Of a stretch of 64,000 bases of DNA, positions 1 through 11,574 are shown in pieces; position 1 is the stretch's first letter; each line of letters begins with the position of its first letter. Both the position numbers and the translations under genes were made by a program. The notes under the pieces are model-generated. The model was not told where the DNA came from. It ran no database searches and worked only from the letters and a program-made list of their open reading frames with translations. This DNA is from Phytophthora hibernalis (Eukaryota; Oomycota; Peronosporomycetes; Peronosporales; Peronosporaceae): contig JAAKBF010000056.1 in the NCBI GenBank assembly GCA_012656075.1, positions 682,001-746,000 of the forward strand, read 5' to 3'.

Positions 1-2587
1 CGACAGACGCATGACTGTAAGTGAGGGGATGTAAAGTTGGTCGAGGGTGTTTTTCGAGGGTCGATTTGGAAATGATCGAGTGCGTCGGTCATGATCCGGT
101 GGCGATAATGAAGTGGAACTGCTTACCATGATATGGTACGTACTTGCCTCATACTCCGACGGAGAAGGGTGAAATTCAAAACGGGAAATATCATCCGATC
201 TGATCTCCTCGCTGAAGAGACCTCAGCGAGCCAAGCAGGAAGGAGCAAAAATCATGATAGGAGATGACATCCTCACTCCTTCACAGTGCAGATGCAAATA
301 CTGCATCAAGAGTGACAACTTCGAATCTGGCTCTGAGCATTATCGATTGCGAGCAGATCCTGATCCCTTCCGACCAGTGTTGAATTTATAGCTAAACATA
401 TCAACTGGCCGTTCGATTCTTCACGTATTACGGCATAATCGTACGATCTACAGGGGTCAACAATGGAGGCATCTACCGGTACTTATCTTAACCTAGAGTC
501 CCTCTCATTAGCCGCACCTCCTTTTTAAGTACATAACCCGAAACTCCAAATCAATTAGTCATTTCCTCGAACCATATCTTATCCATGTGAAATCGCTTTC
601 AGACTCTACGGTGGCTACAGTAATGAGAGGGACGTCTGTAACAACGTTTTAGAGGCTCGCTCAAATCCCTAATGTAGACAGGATATAATATGCATGTGCC
701 AACACTTGGTCGACGAGCAAGCATTTACCGTAAAAGTTCGGATTCAGAAAGACACCGATTCAATGAGAACGTATGGGGTTCATGGCAGTCACCTATTATA
801 CGAGCACGATAGTTCCTCACCGACACATTCAACTCAAAATCTACTATACAGAATATTTTTCGATAGTATAGTTGAGCACCGGGTTGTTGGTGTAACCCGG
901 GTCACCGCCCACTGGCTCGAACATAGAAGGATTTTGTTTACAATTTCCAAGGCTTTTCAGAATATTAAAGTATTGTTTTTACCACTCGCATCCTAGTACT
1001 GTAGTTCTCTCCAGATGGACATCCGCCGGGAGACGTTGATGCAAGTCATCATGGTAAAATGTTCGTCGTACTTGCTGCTGGAGACGCCGGTCCTAGTAAA
1101 GGTGTACAGCGTAGCGCTGCTGGTGCTGGAGCTTTCGGTCCTGGAGGTGCCCAGCGTGGTGTTGCTGGGGGTGGATGTGATCGACGTAGCACTGCTCGTC
1201 CGCCGTTCGGCTGTTGCTCATTTAGGCAATCTAGTTGAGCCTCACTGCAACTTAAATAAATAATTCAAAATTTGTTCTGGGAATGGGCGATGACCCGAGT
1301 CGCTGCCCACCGGTTCGTTTGTAAAAATTAACATTATCATTAAATTTTGAAATTCAAGCGACCTTTTACCACTGTCACTGAATTCGAGCTTTACGGTAAG
1401 TAGGAACCGAACTATATAGTTAATGCGGGAGTCCTGGTGATTTTGCTGATAGAGGGCAAGATTGGGGCCGCACACTGCCCATACATGTAGAAGCATATAT
1501 CTAGCTCGATAAAAGTCTATTGTATTAAACCTTACAACTCGATTTTATCCTAATTACGACTTTAATGAAGTGCAAGCTTAAAATGCAGGTGCTGAACGCC
1601 CAAACTCGATTTTGTTTACAGCCTGGAAACGCAGAAATGCAGTTCTGGGAGTGCAAAAGCGAGATCGTTGGGTGCATCTCGTCTTTTGCACGTGGAGCAA
1701 ATCGAAACTGATTTGAACAAAGTCTTTTAGAGGTCTAAAATGGCGAAATAAATGCAAGGACAATACATTGTACAGTATATCCGCAGAATAATCGTTCATT
1801 TACAAGTGTTGTTTTTCGGCGATTTTTAAAAGGGAAAATTACAAAGACGATTTCTCAGGCTGAGTAAAAGCTATCCTAACGTTAGCTTTTTAATTATCGA
1901 GTCCCCCTTTGAAAATGTTTTGGATTTGAGTCCCCTTTGGAATTTTCCCTTTTAAAATGCAGCAGGATAAAGCCGATTTTACCGTTATCAACACGACAGT
2001 ACATCGTGTGACATGTAGCGGCAGAAACAGTACGTGCTAATTTCCCTTTACTTGCTTTTGTAAGAGGAATTATCTTGCGATGGGATGCGGATTCCGGATA
2101 AAAATAATGGTCTTCCAGCGTCTTAACCGCACCAGAAGGATTTTTGATTTTGAAAGTGAGGTACACTATTGTCATTTAGCTCTACCTAACGCCACCTAAT
2201 GTCCATGTCCGGACACTACTGTATGCGTGTGCGACGATCTCCGATGGACTGGGGAGAGATAATCCAGCAGCAGGGTGCGCTACCTAAATACAAGGCGCCG
2301 AGTGTAGAACCCCGAAACCCTTGAAAACCCTGAGAGCGGTGACACAACCTTAAGCCGAGCTAGGTGTGACCCTGCTTGGTTCTGGGTTTAAGCCCGCGTG
2401 TTGCGCAATCGGATCATTAAATCGCAGGCGTTGTTTTGGCTTGCCGAGCGAGTTTGCTTTCACCCCTCTTTCAACATTGACAAAACGTTTCACATACACC
2501 ATTGGAGGTTTTACAGAACAGCCTCAATAAATGAAAAAAAGCGAACTGTCAGCGTTGAAGATGCGGCTGCCGCTCCCAGCCCGTTGA
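1..2587. other. No recognisable gene; decayed sequence
   Basis: I see only short open frames and no recognisable domain, tRNA or long repeat array. Two stretches near 890-925 and 1290-1325 resemble each other (both read like gacCCGgGTC...GCCCAC.GG.TCG) and may be remnants of one dispersed repeat. A 93-codon minus-strand frame at 1894-2175 has no family I recognise and is not called. Confidence 0.5.
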
Positions 2588-2712
2588 TTGCAAAATGCGG
2601 ACTGATTAAGAAGTTTCCTTTGTTTGCAAAAGCGGACTCGCCTGCCATTTGCAACTTTGCTTGCAAAAAGCGGACTCGCCTTATTTTGGTTGGCCGCTTG
2701 AAAATCCATTGA

Positions 2713-3043
2713 AATACCAATGTGTGTGCGTGGCAAGAAGAGTGACCTGGCAACGACATGGTATCGGAATCGATGCGTACAAAACCCTGTACGGCAGTGA
2801 CCAGCCTCAAATCGAACTTGTGTTGCCCGAGGAGTTGAGCATTGATACTTCCCACCGGCCGCCAAATGTGATCGTCAAGAAAGGAAAAAAGAAAGAAAAG
2901 CGCTTTCCGAGCAGAGGTGACACAACAACGCAGGTAAGGAAGGCCAAACGCACGCTGAAGTGCTGGAAATGTGGCCAAGCCAACCTGACTGACGCGGCCG
3001 TACTTCGTGAAACTCGTCGTCGTGCGTCTTCTTTCTTTGCGTA
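2713..3043 (+). pseudogene. Mutator-like transposase C-terminal tail, fragment
   Basis: The frame reads a basic segment with KKGKKKEKRFPSRGDTTTQ and a following RKAKRTLKCWKCGQ, which looks like the start of a CCHC zinc knuckle. I recognise this combination from the C-terminal tails of oomycete Mutator-like transposases. The knuckle is incomplete and the frame ends at 3043 after unrelated residues. No start codon or catalytic domain is present, so it is a fragment. Its natural partner, the SWIM finger, lies on the opposite strand just downstream. Confidence 0.65.
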
Positions 3044-3068
3044 GCAATTTCTTATTAACCAATAAATA

Positions 3069-3410
3069 CTAAGGATTATGGCCATTTGTGTAGAATATAT
3101 TGACAGCGTCAAACTTCTCGGTCGTTTTATTACGATAGTTTAGCGCTGCTACAAAGTGTTTGCATGGAATGCCGTGCTGTTCGTATATAGTGCAGGAACA
3201 CGTGCGAGCCTCGAGGTTTACCTCGCGTCGAGTATTTTCTTGTGTCGTACACGTACAAGTGGGAACCTTTACTGGATCGACTGCACAATAGGCTGCATTT
3301 GCGGTGAAGTGATCAAGCCTCTTTACGAGCCATGCGTCTTTACAACTGCTTCTTTGCAACTGCTTGCAACTCTGAGCAATATCACTCAGGATGTAGGTAG
3401 GCAGCTGCGA
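3069..3410 (-). pseudogene. Mutator-like transposase SWIM zinc finger, fragment
   Basis: Read on the minus strand, the frame contains CSCTIYEQHGIPCKHFVAAL, a SWIM zinc finger (CxC...CxH), which sits near the C-terminus of MULE/FAR1-type transposases and binds zinc. The preceding residues (VPTCTCTTQENTRREVNLE) also fit the family. In an intact gene this part would be followed by the basic tail that is instead found on the plus strand at 2713-3043, so the pair looks like one gene rearranged by an internal inversion. There is no catalytic domain. Confidence 0.75.
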
Positions 3411-3528
3411 ACCAAAATATGGCGAGTCCGCTTTTTGCAAGCAAAGTTGCAAATGGCAGAAAACTTCTTAACCAGTCCGCATTTTGCAAATAGCAGAAAC
3501 TTCTTATCTAGTCCGCATTTTGCAAAAT

Positions 3529-5378
3529 GTCGCCTTTCCCGGACTTCATACTGTTCTGTCCACAGTGGCCATCATCAAGCTGACGGCTACGGTACCGTAT
3601 CTATTATATGAACTGGTCGAGTTGCAATGCGGCAAGGATCTGGGCGAGAAGGGCGTCCCACCTGTGACTTTAGGCCACAGTCTTCGACCAGAGCGTCGTC
3701 ACGAAGTGTTGTTCATGAACAGTCTCATAGCTGCTGAGGAGCTTCGGTTTCGATTCGGACCTCGGCCGTACCGACTCGGAGGCCGATCCCAACATACGCG
3801 CGGACGAACATTAAAGCTCAACGTCTCCATTCTAGATTGTCCAGACTCGTGCGTCGTGAGCCAAGGCTACTGGTGTGAGACCGTTCACGGTGCTCAACCA
3901 TTCAAAACTATTAATATCATGCAGCTCAACCGATGAAAACAACAACTGTCTCGCGATAGACTGCCCACGGCGCAGGGCGGGTGACTTGTTTGTCATCCAT
4001 GACACTGGCACGCACTCGTTGGAATTCCGGTCATCTTCTCTGCCCCTGAGCGGACGCCTGTGACTCGCTCGTGTACGTATCAATTGACTGAACTGGGCAG
4101 TATAATATACAAATAATATAAAAAATATTTGTTTGCTTAAGGGTGCGTTCGGTAGCACGCAATTTGGAATATTTTGCTTCGTTTATACACACAATGACGG
4201 TTTGCGATACAGATTAACCTGGCACACCCGTGGACAACGGCCGTATCAGGTATAGCAATACTATCATATTTGGCACCAGACGGTAGCGATAGTCCAAGTT
4301 ACAATCGCTTAGGCCTGAGGTAGGTACATGTAAGATGTAGATTTGGAAGGGCGCAAAGGTGACGATTCTCAGGACATGCTGCAAGCTATACTTGCCCATT
4401 CACATTACCTGCTCGCGTTGTACCCGGTGTGAACGGGACGTTGTATCCATACATGGTGCTGCTAGGCTTCTCGGATGTGTTTGCAAACGCGTTTTTCTGG
4501 CAAAGACATCAAGATGCAAATACACTGGTAGGGGTAGCCTACCGGTTTTCGTGTATCACCTACCGGAGGTTGGGCACACGAAAATTTATAAATTCAATGA
4601 GGCGCGAGTTTAATTCAAAAAAGAATCTTAGTCAACTGTCTTCCCAGCCTAATGCTACGCCTCTAGTATATTAAGACATATACGCAGGATAAAAGAAAGC
4701 CTTCTGAAAAAAATTTTCTTTTGATTAAAAGAAGATAAAAGAAGAAATCTAGCGGTCTTCTTTAGTGAAACATGGATCTGCCAGTACTCTGTCAGCTCCA
4801 TCCAATTGCCAGTATCTAGTTAAAAATACACGTCTTGGCTTTGAAAACGGATCCCTTCTGATCAAGTACGGCGAAGATCGCTTAATAACCATAGTCACTA
4901 TTTTATGACTTGTCCTATTTTTGCTAAAAATCATATTTTCTAAGAGTTCACCCTGGTGTGGCACACGTTATCTATCTGCATATTTTGCTAACATGCCTTT
5001 CATTTTTATCAAATTGCCTACCAATAGTAATGACTACATCGTAGCTGTTGTTTAGATTTGTAGGAAGCACAAACAGACTGACACGTTTACAAACACAACT
5101 TGATTTAACTCACGGATCTTGCGAACAATTGTTTGAAGCAAAATAATACTTCTTCATAACAGCCATAACATCGTGATCGACGTGCGGTACCACAACAGTC
5201 TCGTCCTGACCATAGTATCGTGCCTTCAAAAAGTGCTAGGAGCGTAGAAATTGAAAGTCAGACAAGGTCGAAGTGACGCGGTTACAACAAATGAGTAGCT
5301 GCAGCGCGTAGCGAAAGGTAGATTTTCTCTTTCGAAACATTCGACATGAGCGTTCCTTTTGGTTCAGACTTCGTTCAG
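3529..5378. other. No recognisable gene
   Basis: A 3484-3936 plus-strand frame of 150 codons begins inside the fold-back arm and matches nothing I know. The rest is AT-rich with short frames only. It separates the fold-back element from the 3' end of the effector candidate. Confidence 0.5.
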
Positions 5379-5937
5379 TCACCACATGTACTTGGATTTC
5401 TTGGCCTTCTTAGTGTCCCAAAACGTCTTGTAGTCCTTCCACAAGATATAATCGGTATTCTTGTTCAGGTTGACCCAACCTCCATGAAACCTTTACTCTT
5501 CAGCCTGTTCGCTATCACCACGCTTGTTTCGAGCTGCAGCGCGTTGAACAGGTGGTCGGGAGAAATTTTATTCCTGTATAGCGTGGAGGGCTTAGTCTTT
5601 TTCTGAAGAATCAACTTGGTCGCCAGCACTGTTTTCTTGATATCGATCTCACCCTGGGACGGCTTTTTGCCGAAGCTCGCGATCCAGATCTTCATTTTCT
5701 TAACGATATCGGATATACCTCTCTTCCTCCTCCGTGGGTTGTGTCAACTTTAGACGATTGAGCTCTCAGGAAACGTTGACGGTTGATTTGCGTTTGGGCA
5801 GCATTGTGAGATTGAACCAGGTCTGATGGAGACAACTTTACCGAGTTGAACGTGTCCTTCGTTGATGATGTCGAGATGGCATCACCACTTGCGAGGAGCG
5901 CAGCGAAGGCGAGACATAGCAAGCAGAAGAAGCGCAT
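5379..5937 (-). CDS. Secreted RxLR-type effector candidate
   Basis: The ATG at 5937 opens a typical signal peptide (MRFFCLLCLAFAALLASGDA). About 34 residues after the predicted cleavage comes QRFLRAQ, which holds an R-x-L-R motif, followed by an acidic/Arg stretch in the place of the dEER motif. The C-terminal half is basic, with a Leu/Trp/Tyr pattern reminiscent of WY-type effector folds. RxLR proteins are secreted and move into host plant cells. The frame is broken twice: around 5715-5735, beside the dEER site, and at about 5478, where a GGG run looks one base short. Adding two bases gives 186 codons ending at the stop at 5379-5381. It could be a functional gene with consensus errors or a young pseudogene. 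It lies alone between repeats, as effectors often do. Confidence 0.7.
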
Positions 5938-6438
5938 GGTTTCTTGGCCGTGTTTGAAAGGGTTACTCTGCTCGGGAAGGATGTCGTTTCGACTTGAAAG
6001 GAATTTTTATTGACGAAATTCGAGGAGTGTATAACGAATCTGGAGATCGGAGGCAACATGGAAAACAATTCCGAGGCAAGCGTCTATAATAGCACCGGTT
6101 ATTGCGCAGTTGAAGATCCAGAAGGAACACGAACAAGTCAGGCAGCCAGATGTGCACATTATTAGTTTTGTCGGATGATCTGGCTATCACCAAGAGTGAC
6201 CGTCACAGCATACATGTTGAAATTAATAAATTATCTGGTGCTTCACGGTAAATTTGTACCAGCATGATAGTCGGGACGATCAACACTGTATTATACTGGT
6301 ATTAGGCCACGCTAAAAATTCACAAGGTACTTAGTCAGCAGGTTTGTCGTGACGCTCTAAACTGTTGCATTATCCTACGGATACCGTTTTGCTGCATACT
6401 GTACATCACGTACATGCAGGGATGTTAACCTTTCTTTT
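5938..6438. other. Upstream region of the effector candidate
   Basis: No gene is visible. Read on the minus strand this is the effector promoter region. I found no good match to the Inr+FPR core promoter. A MITE begins at its far end. Confidence 0.4.
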
Positions 6439-6750
6439 AGAGCAACGCCAACGGTGATCCTAAACTCCATCCCAATTTTATATTGACCCAACCACAATAA
6501 ATTAATACAGGCATGAAATAGGACGAGAAACATATGCATACCAGCCACTTTGTTATTGTATGGCGTGTTTGCTTCCTCCTATTTTCGCTGCCGTCGATTT
6601 AGCAGGCGGAAAAATGTCTTACAAAACACAAGTTTAAATATTGTTCTTATTATGGAGTTAGCGCTGCCAAATTCGACCTCCAAGACCTGAATAGGGAATA
6701 GGTCAATATAGAATTGGCATGGAATTTAGGATCACCGTTGGCGTTGCTCT
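6439..6750. mobile_element. 312-bp MITE with 50-bp inverted repeats
   Basis: The first 50 bases (starting AGAGCAACGCCAACGGTGAT) return in inverted orientation at 6701-6750 with only three or four mismatches. The inside is AT-rich and codes for nothing. Length, terminal inverted repeats and lack of coding capacity define a MITE. The flanks are T-rich on both sides (tttctttt and tctttatc), so a target duplication cannot be set with confidence, and I cannot assign a superfamily. The element lies about 500 bp upstream of the effector start codon. Confidence 0.8.
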
Positions 6751-7062
6751 TCTTTATCTTCTTATAATGCTACTTTTTAACAGGAGTTTGGACATAATAT
6801 GCTCCAATTTTGGCAACAGCTACTGAGGGCTCAAACAGATCCGACGCCTCCTCTTTATTATAGCGATGCTTTCGGGTTTCTAGGAATCCCATTGCTACTC
6901 ATTAACGTGGTGTGTTTGGCGTGGTCAGCATGGCTCTTTTTGCAGCGTTAACACCGGCATTTCTTAACAGATCTCTTTTCAGCTTTGTCGGAGATTGTAA
7001 CCGACTCAAATGTACGACGAACATGCGTTCAGTCTTGGGATTGCACTTCGTCGTCAGCTCCG

Positions 7063-7666
7063 TGTCGAGAATCGATCCGGATCGCGACGGTCTAGCCGTA
7101 CCGTGTGGAAGCGAGAAGCAGTTAGGAGTTTTGACAGGAGGCACAACAACAACCGTAATGTAAATATACAGCTTTGTTATGCGTTGATCCGGGTAAATTC
7201 ACGACTGAGCCTTCCCACTTACCACAGCACGCCGTTCAATCCAGTCCTTGGGTTACTTTGGACCTTCAGCGCCCGCCAGTGCATCTCACACGGCGTGATG
7301 ACTGCTCTCGCTACGCCCCACCTCACCCTTCAGGCCTATCTTGATCATCCTTGGCTCGCGTCGTCCATGGCCTCAAGGCGGATGACTCCCGTCCTGCCGT
7401 CACGCTGCTGCACAGTCCGTCGACGCCACCAGATCAAGAGTGGGGTCCACCAAGCTCAGCAGTCGTTCTAGCCAACGTCCGCGTCCCACGACTGGACTAT
7501 TTACCAATCAAAATGCACACGGAGCGGATCCACCTCATCGTGAATCCGCGACCGGTCTTGATGACTGCCCAGACTCTCCGCCTCTTCAAGTTGCGTCAGC
7601 TTCGACTCATTCATACGGCGGTTGGAGCCGTGGCCGAGGCGGTGTCCACCATTTCCACTCGTGACA
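7063..7666 (-). repeat. 3' LTR of the gag-only element
   Basis: Starts TGTCGAGAATCG and ends CTCGTGACA on the plus strand, giving the canonical TG...CA ends. I count about 11 substitutions and 2 single-base indels against the other LTR, roughly 98 % identity, so the insertion is fairly recent. Confidence 0.85.
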
Positions 7667-8838
7667 TCCTCCCCGAATGAAAGCTTGTCGTCCCCGTTAA
7701 GCACGCGGCCCCTCGATCAGCAGCAACGCACCCGTCTTCTAGACGCTACCTCATAAGTAGCAGGTATCGCTGCATCCGTGCACATACAGCTCACCTCATT
7801 CAGCTAGCTACCCAGAGAGTACGAAAGCAGCACTCTCCCCAACCGAGAGCTACACAACCGACGCCTTCACGGACGCCCATTACTCCGTTCTCTGCTTACA
7901 AATCATCCGTGTCTTTTCTCGTACTGGTATCTCCATTCTGCTACCGCTACTTCCGCACCGACCCATACTCCCTCCTCCAATATCCCGAACACTACCGTTC
8001 TGAATCCTAAAACCGCGAGGGCACATCGAACCTCTGGCCCAACCGATGGAGACCGTACCGTCGACCACATAACCGTTTATCCCGCATCGGAGGCACCTCG
8101 CTACAGTTCAAATGCACAGGAACGACCAGCAACCAGGCTGCGACCCGTTCTCCACAATACAATCGCAAACCAACCCAGCCTTCTTCGTTCTGCCCCCGAG
8201 TTCATCTTCTCTTTCAAACCGTCTTGCCCATCATCACCTTTAACCGTTCAACCTTCAACTTTAGAGTATCTTCTACTGGGCTGCACCGATCACTTGCAGA
8301 TTTGCCCGACTGATCCGACCACGTATTGAACTTCATCGCCACACTTTCCCCAACTGTACCAGCTCGCTCTTCATCGACAACACGAGTCAATTCATCTTCT
8401 CACCCCGCACCAACTTTCACGAATGCTTCCTCCTGAACCACAACCAGAGCGACATCAGCGACACCCTCTCCGAGGTCAACCACACCCTTTGGATCGGCGA
8501 TCATGCACTCATCGACTTATTCCTTTCCTTCTCTGTTCTCCACTGCGGCTATGTGTTCCTCCGTGCCAGCGTTCTCACCACCGTTCACGAGTAGTACCTC
8601 TTCGTTCACATCCGTCTCCTTCTTCACGGCGTCGACTACTACAACCGATCCCGCGCCCAGGATTGCACGCTCCTTCAAAGCGACCCTCACCACAGCAAAT
8701 TCGTCCGCGGCGTCCATTCAACCACAGTGGTCGCACTTCTATCCGTGCCAGTATTAATACCTTCTGGCTCTATATGAAGCTCCTCATTCCTGATGACCTT
8801 GGCACTGTTTGCATTCGTATGGCCACTTACAGACATGC

Positions 8839-9267
8839 TCACCTTTGTAGTGCCATACTGAAAACCGTTTCTCGAGCTTGACAAAGGAGCGTTCCTCCTG
8901 CCCCTTCCGCTTGTCGTAGTTCTCGACCCGAACCGTGACGCTCACTCTCGACACCATTTCCCACAGCAGGAACCATTCTTGCATAACCACTTCGCGATCC
9001 CGAGACGCACTCAACGCCAATATGACCTCGCTGTCTGCAACGACGGCATACCAAAGCCTGGCGCGGACAGGCAGCACGACTGTGCCTCTCCTTGCCGCAG
9101 CCACCGCATGACAGTACACCACGCACCTGACTATCGCCTTCCATTCGTATGCCACGGAACAGACGACAGCTCTCTCCCCGACTGAGCTTTCTCGACCGAG
9201 CGCGATTATTGTCGGCAGCCTCCTGCCACTCGCGTGTGTGTGAATTCTTGCAACTGTTCTGCACCAC
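8839..9267 (-). CDS. LTR retrotransposon gag, nucleocapsid zinc knuckles
   Basis: Two perfect CX2CX4HX4C zinc knuckles stand one after the other: CGGCGKERHSRAAC and CRRCRQRGHIGVEC. Such knuckles bind the genomic RNA of the retroelement. The frame lies just after the capsid frame on the same strand and is out of phase with it. Downstream on the minus strand (8838-7680) I see no pol domain. Confidence 0.75.
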   Translation of the reverse strand: MVQNSCKNSHTREWQEAADNNRARSRKLSRGESCRLFRGIRMEGDSQVRGVLSCGGCGKERHSRAACPRQALVCRRCRQRGHIGVECVSGSRSGYARMVPAVGNGVESERHGSGRELRQAEGAGGTLLCQARETVFSMALQR

Positions 9268-9318
9268 ACCGTATTGCCAATGCTCCTGAAGCTGCTGTCC
9301 GTACGGCCGAAGCGGCTG

Positions 9319-10059
9319 CTATAGTTTGCCAATTAACTCCCGCACAAATGTTTCCGTTCTCCGGACCGTACATTCGTTCCCAAACTCGTCGTCCACCGCT
9401 GGTCGATGCAGATCTTTCATTATCAGCCACTCGCGCCTTCCAGGAATATCATTCACCAGACAGAACTCCAAGATGGCCACAGCCCTCTTGTTGCGCAGGC
9501 CGCGACGGAACAGGTGAAAACGCATTCGAGAGCTCTCAAACTTCAGCGAATCGCACACCTCCGTAACTCGGTCCGCCCATTCTTCTACCGACTCACCACA
9601 CTCACGCTTGGCCTCGCGGAACCGATCCCACATCTCCTCCACGGTAAGGGCAATGAAGTGGTTGTGAAACCGGGTCTTCAGTACTTCAAACCTCCGAATG
9701 CGGAAGTTGTCCCACCACCGCTCAACCTCTCGCCCTTTCATCTTCAGGCGGAACACTAGCAGACGAGAACGGTCTGGTAACCCCTCGGTGAGGCCCTCAA
9801 AGGACCACCAAAAGTCTCGGGCCTTTTCCATCGTCACCGTGTCGGAGTCGAATACCTGCACAATTTTGGCCATCATTTTCACCTCGTCTGTCAGACCACA
9901 AACTCCATCACGCCGTAAAGCAACATTCCAAGTGACATCACCGTAGCCGTACGGAGTCATCCGTTCGACTTCCAAGGGCCCAGCCATCCTGACATCATCG
10001 CCCCCATTCTCACTGCGACCGACCGTCTCAGACTCACGACCAGAATGTGCAGACCTCAA
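9319..10059 (-). CDS. LTR retrotransposon gag, capsid part
   Basis: The 246-codon frame has the Retrotrans_gag pattern: Phe/Trp-rich helices (ARDFWWSFEGL, VERWWDNFRI, LKTRFHNHFI, EEMWDRFREAKRECGESVEEW) ending in a leucine-rich stretch. Gag packages the element RNA into particles in the cytoplasm. The frame ends at 9319 and the nucleocapsid part continues in another frame, so gag is broken once or expressed by a frameshift. The predicted start lies about 1.5 kb inside the 5' LTR, leaving a long untranslated leader. Confidence 0.75.
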   Translation of the reverse strand: MRSAHSGRESETVGRSENGGDDVRMAGPLEVERMTPYGYGDVTWNVALRRDGVCGLTDEVKMMAKIVQVFDSDTVTMEKARDFWWSFEGLTEGLPDRSRLLVFRLKMKGREVERWWDNFRIRRFEVLKTRFHNHFIALTVEEMWDRFREAKRECGESVEEWADRVTEVCDSLKFESSRMRFHLFRRGLRNKRAVAILEFCLVNDIPGRREWLIMKDLHRPAVDDEFGNECTVRRTETFVRELIGKL

Positions 10060-11574
10060 ATGTCTCGTAGGCTGCGGTACTTCTCATGCCACGACACCCG
10101 AACTGTACTCTTCACTCGCATCAGATACACCCGTTGATCTTGATCGTCCATCCATCCCCGTGTGCTAGTCGTGGCTCCGAGTATCTCGCAATGAATCTAC
10201 TTGAACTACGCCCCGGTTTCACCTCGCCGTAGTCATGCACGTACTCGTACTCATTCTGCGGCTCTGACATCACACCAAAATCGCCGCCACACCAACAGTG
10301 TTCCACACCAGACGTCCCTGACCGGAACTATACTCTTGTACGGCCTCTTGCTCCGTCAATACCTCGTTTCCACGCCGTACTCCACCTTGACCTCGTGCTC
10401 CGCGTCACCGTACGCGAACTCCACGAGATCGTTGCCGTATACCGTATCCTCGATCTCGTCGCCGTAGTCTTCTCCTCGAACTGCTCACCGTACTCTCCTT
10501 CTCCCACTCATCGACCTCGTCACTGTTCCTGTCGACCCCGGCTTCCATCACCATGTCCGAGCGCAAATGTTGCCCGCCGTGTCCACTTCTACTGCAACTT
10601 GACTCTTTACGCTCGGTACTTTCACCGTCACCTAGTCGCCATGGGTGCCAACTTGCACCCGTCTCCAACCGTTTTTCTTTCGACCGTGCACCCGCACTCA
10701 GTTTCTTCAAACCCGACTCATTCCATGATGCCACCATCTCCTATTAATATCCGCATCTTCGTCTACGCCTGGGTCTCCTCCGACCTCCGTCATCTTACTA
10801 TCCGTCGTCACTCCAGCTCTGCTTCACACTCCACTTTCACAGCTCACTCTGCTCCCTCGGACTGTCCTGCGCCCGCTATTCCACAGCGGCTAGACCGTGT
10901 CCCTCCAGTCGTCCTTCCCATGTTCAAACTCCCTTCTTTCCGTCTTGACTTGCGCTGGCGCTCCTTCTGGCGCTTCTAGTCAACGTGTGGTCCAAGACGT
11001 CACACGCGGCACTCACCCCTCCACGCGGTTCTTCTCTTCACCCTTCTCTCGACTTCTGACCCACTTGCCCGTCGCTTGCTTCTGCGACTGCTTCCTCTTC
11101 TCACTCCCGTGACACCGGCTCAGCGTCTCGCAGTTTACAAACACAAAACCCTCCGTCGCCGGATCTGCGACATCTTGTACGTCCGTTAGTAGCACCGTCT
11201 ACTCACGAGACCGTTCCTCGCGATCGTCCTGGCTTCGACAACTTTTCCTTTCTGCCCCGACTTGCGCTAGTGCTCCTTCTGGCACTGCTGGTCGACGTGT
11301 TCCTCTTGCCACTAGGCACCGAATGATTCTCGAACTTTAGCCAATAACGCTTGGCGTACAACTACAACCTCCAACACTAGCTTCTCAGCAGCCAGGCCAG
11401 TACGAATGACCACTTCTTGCACGCCTTGACTTTCGACCTCCAACGTTTAGACACTAGCGCGGTCGATAAAGTAGTACAGCCCAGTTGCTTGCCTCTACCC
11501 TTGACGCTTGACAGGTTCTCCCCAACTCGTACTCACTTCAAGGCCGGTAAACCGTACCCTGCTTCTCCACCACG

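Larger units (their letters stand above)
2588..3528. mobile_element. Fold-back element with Mutator-like transposase pieces
   Basis: A 38-base stretch at 2643-2680 is repeated perfectly in inverted orientation at 3421-3458, and the similarity extends outward as an array of short units built on the core TTGCAAAAtGCGGACT (three copies on each side). The two arms enclose two fragments of a Mutator-like transposase that point toward each other. Long, internally repetitive terminal arms suit a Mutator-type or fold-back element. I cannot define exact ends or a target duplication. The element is a dead remnant because neither fragment contains the DDE catalytic core. Confidence 0.7.
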
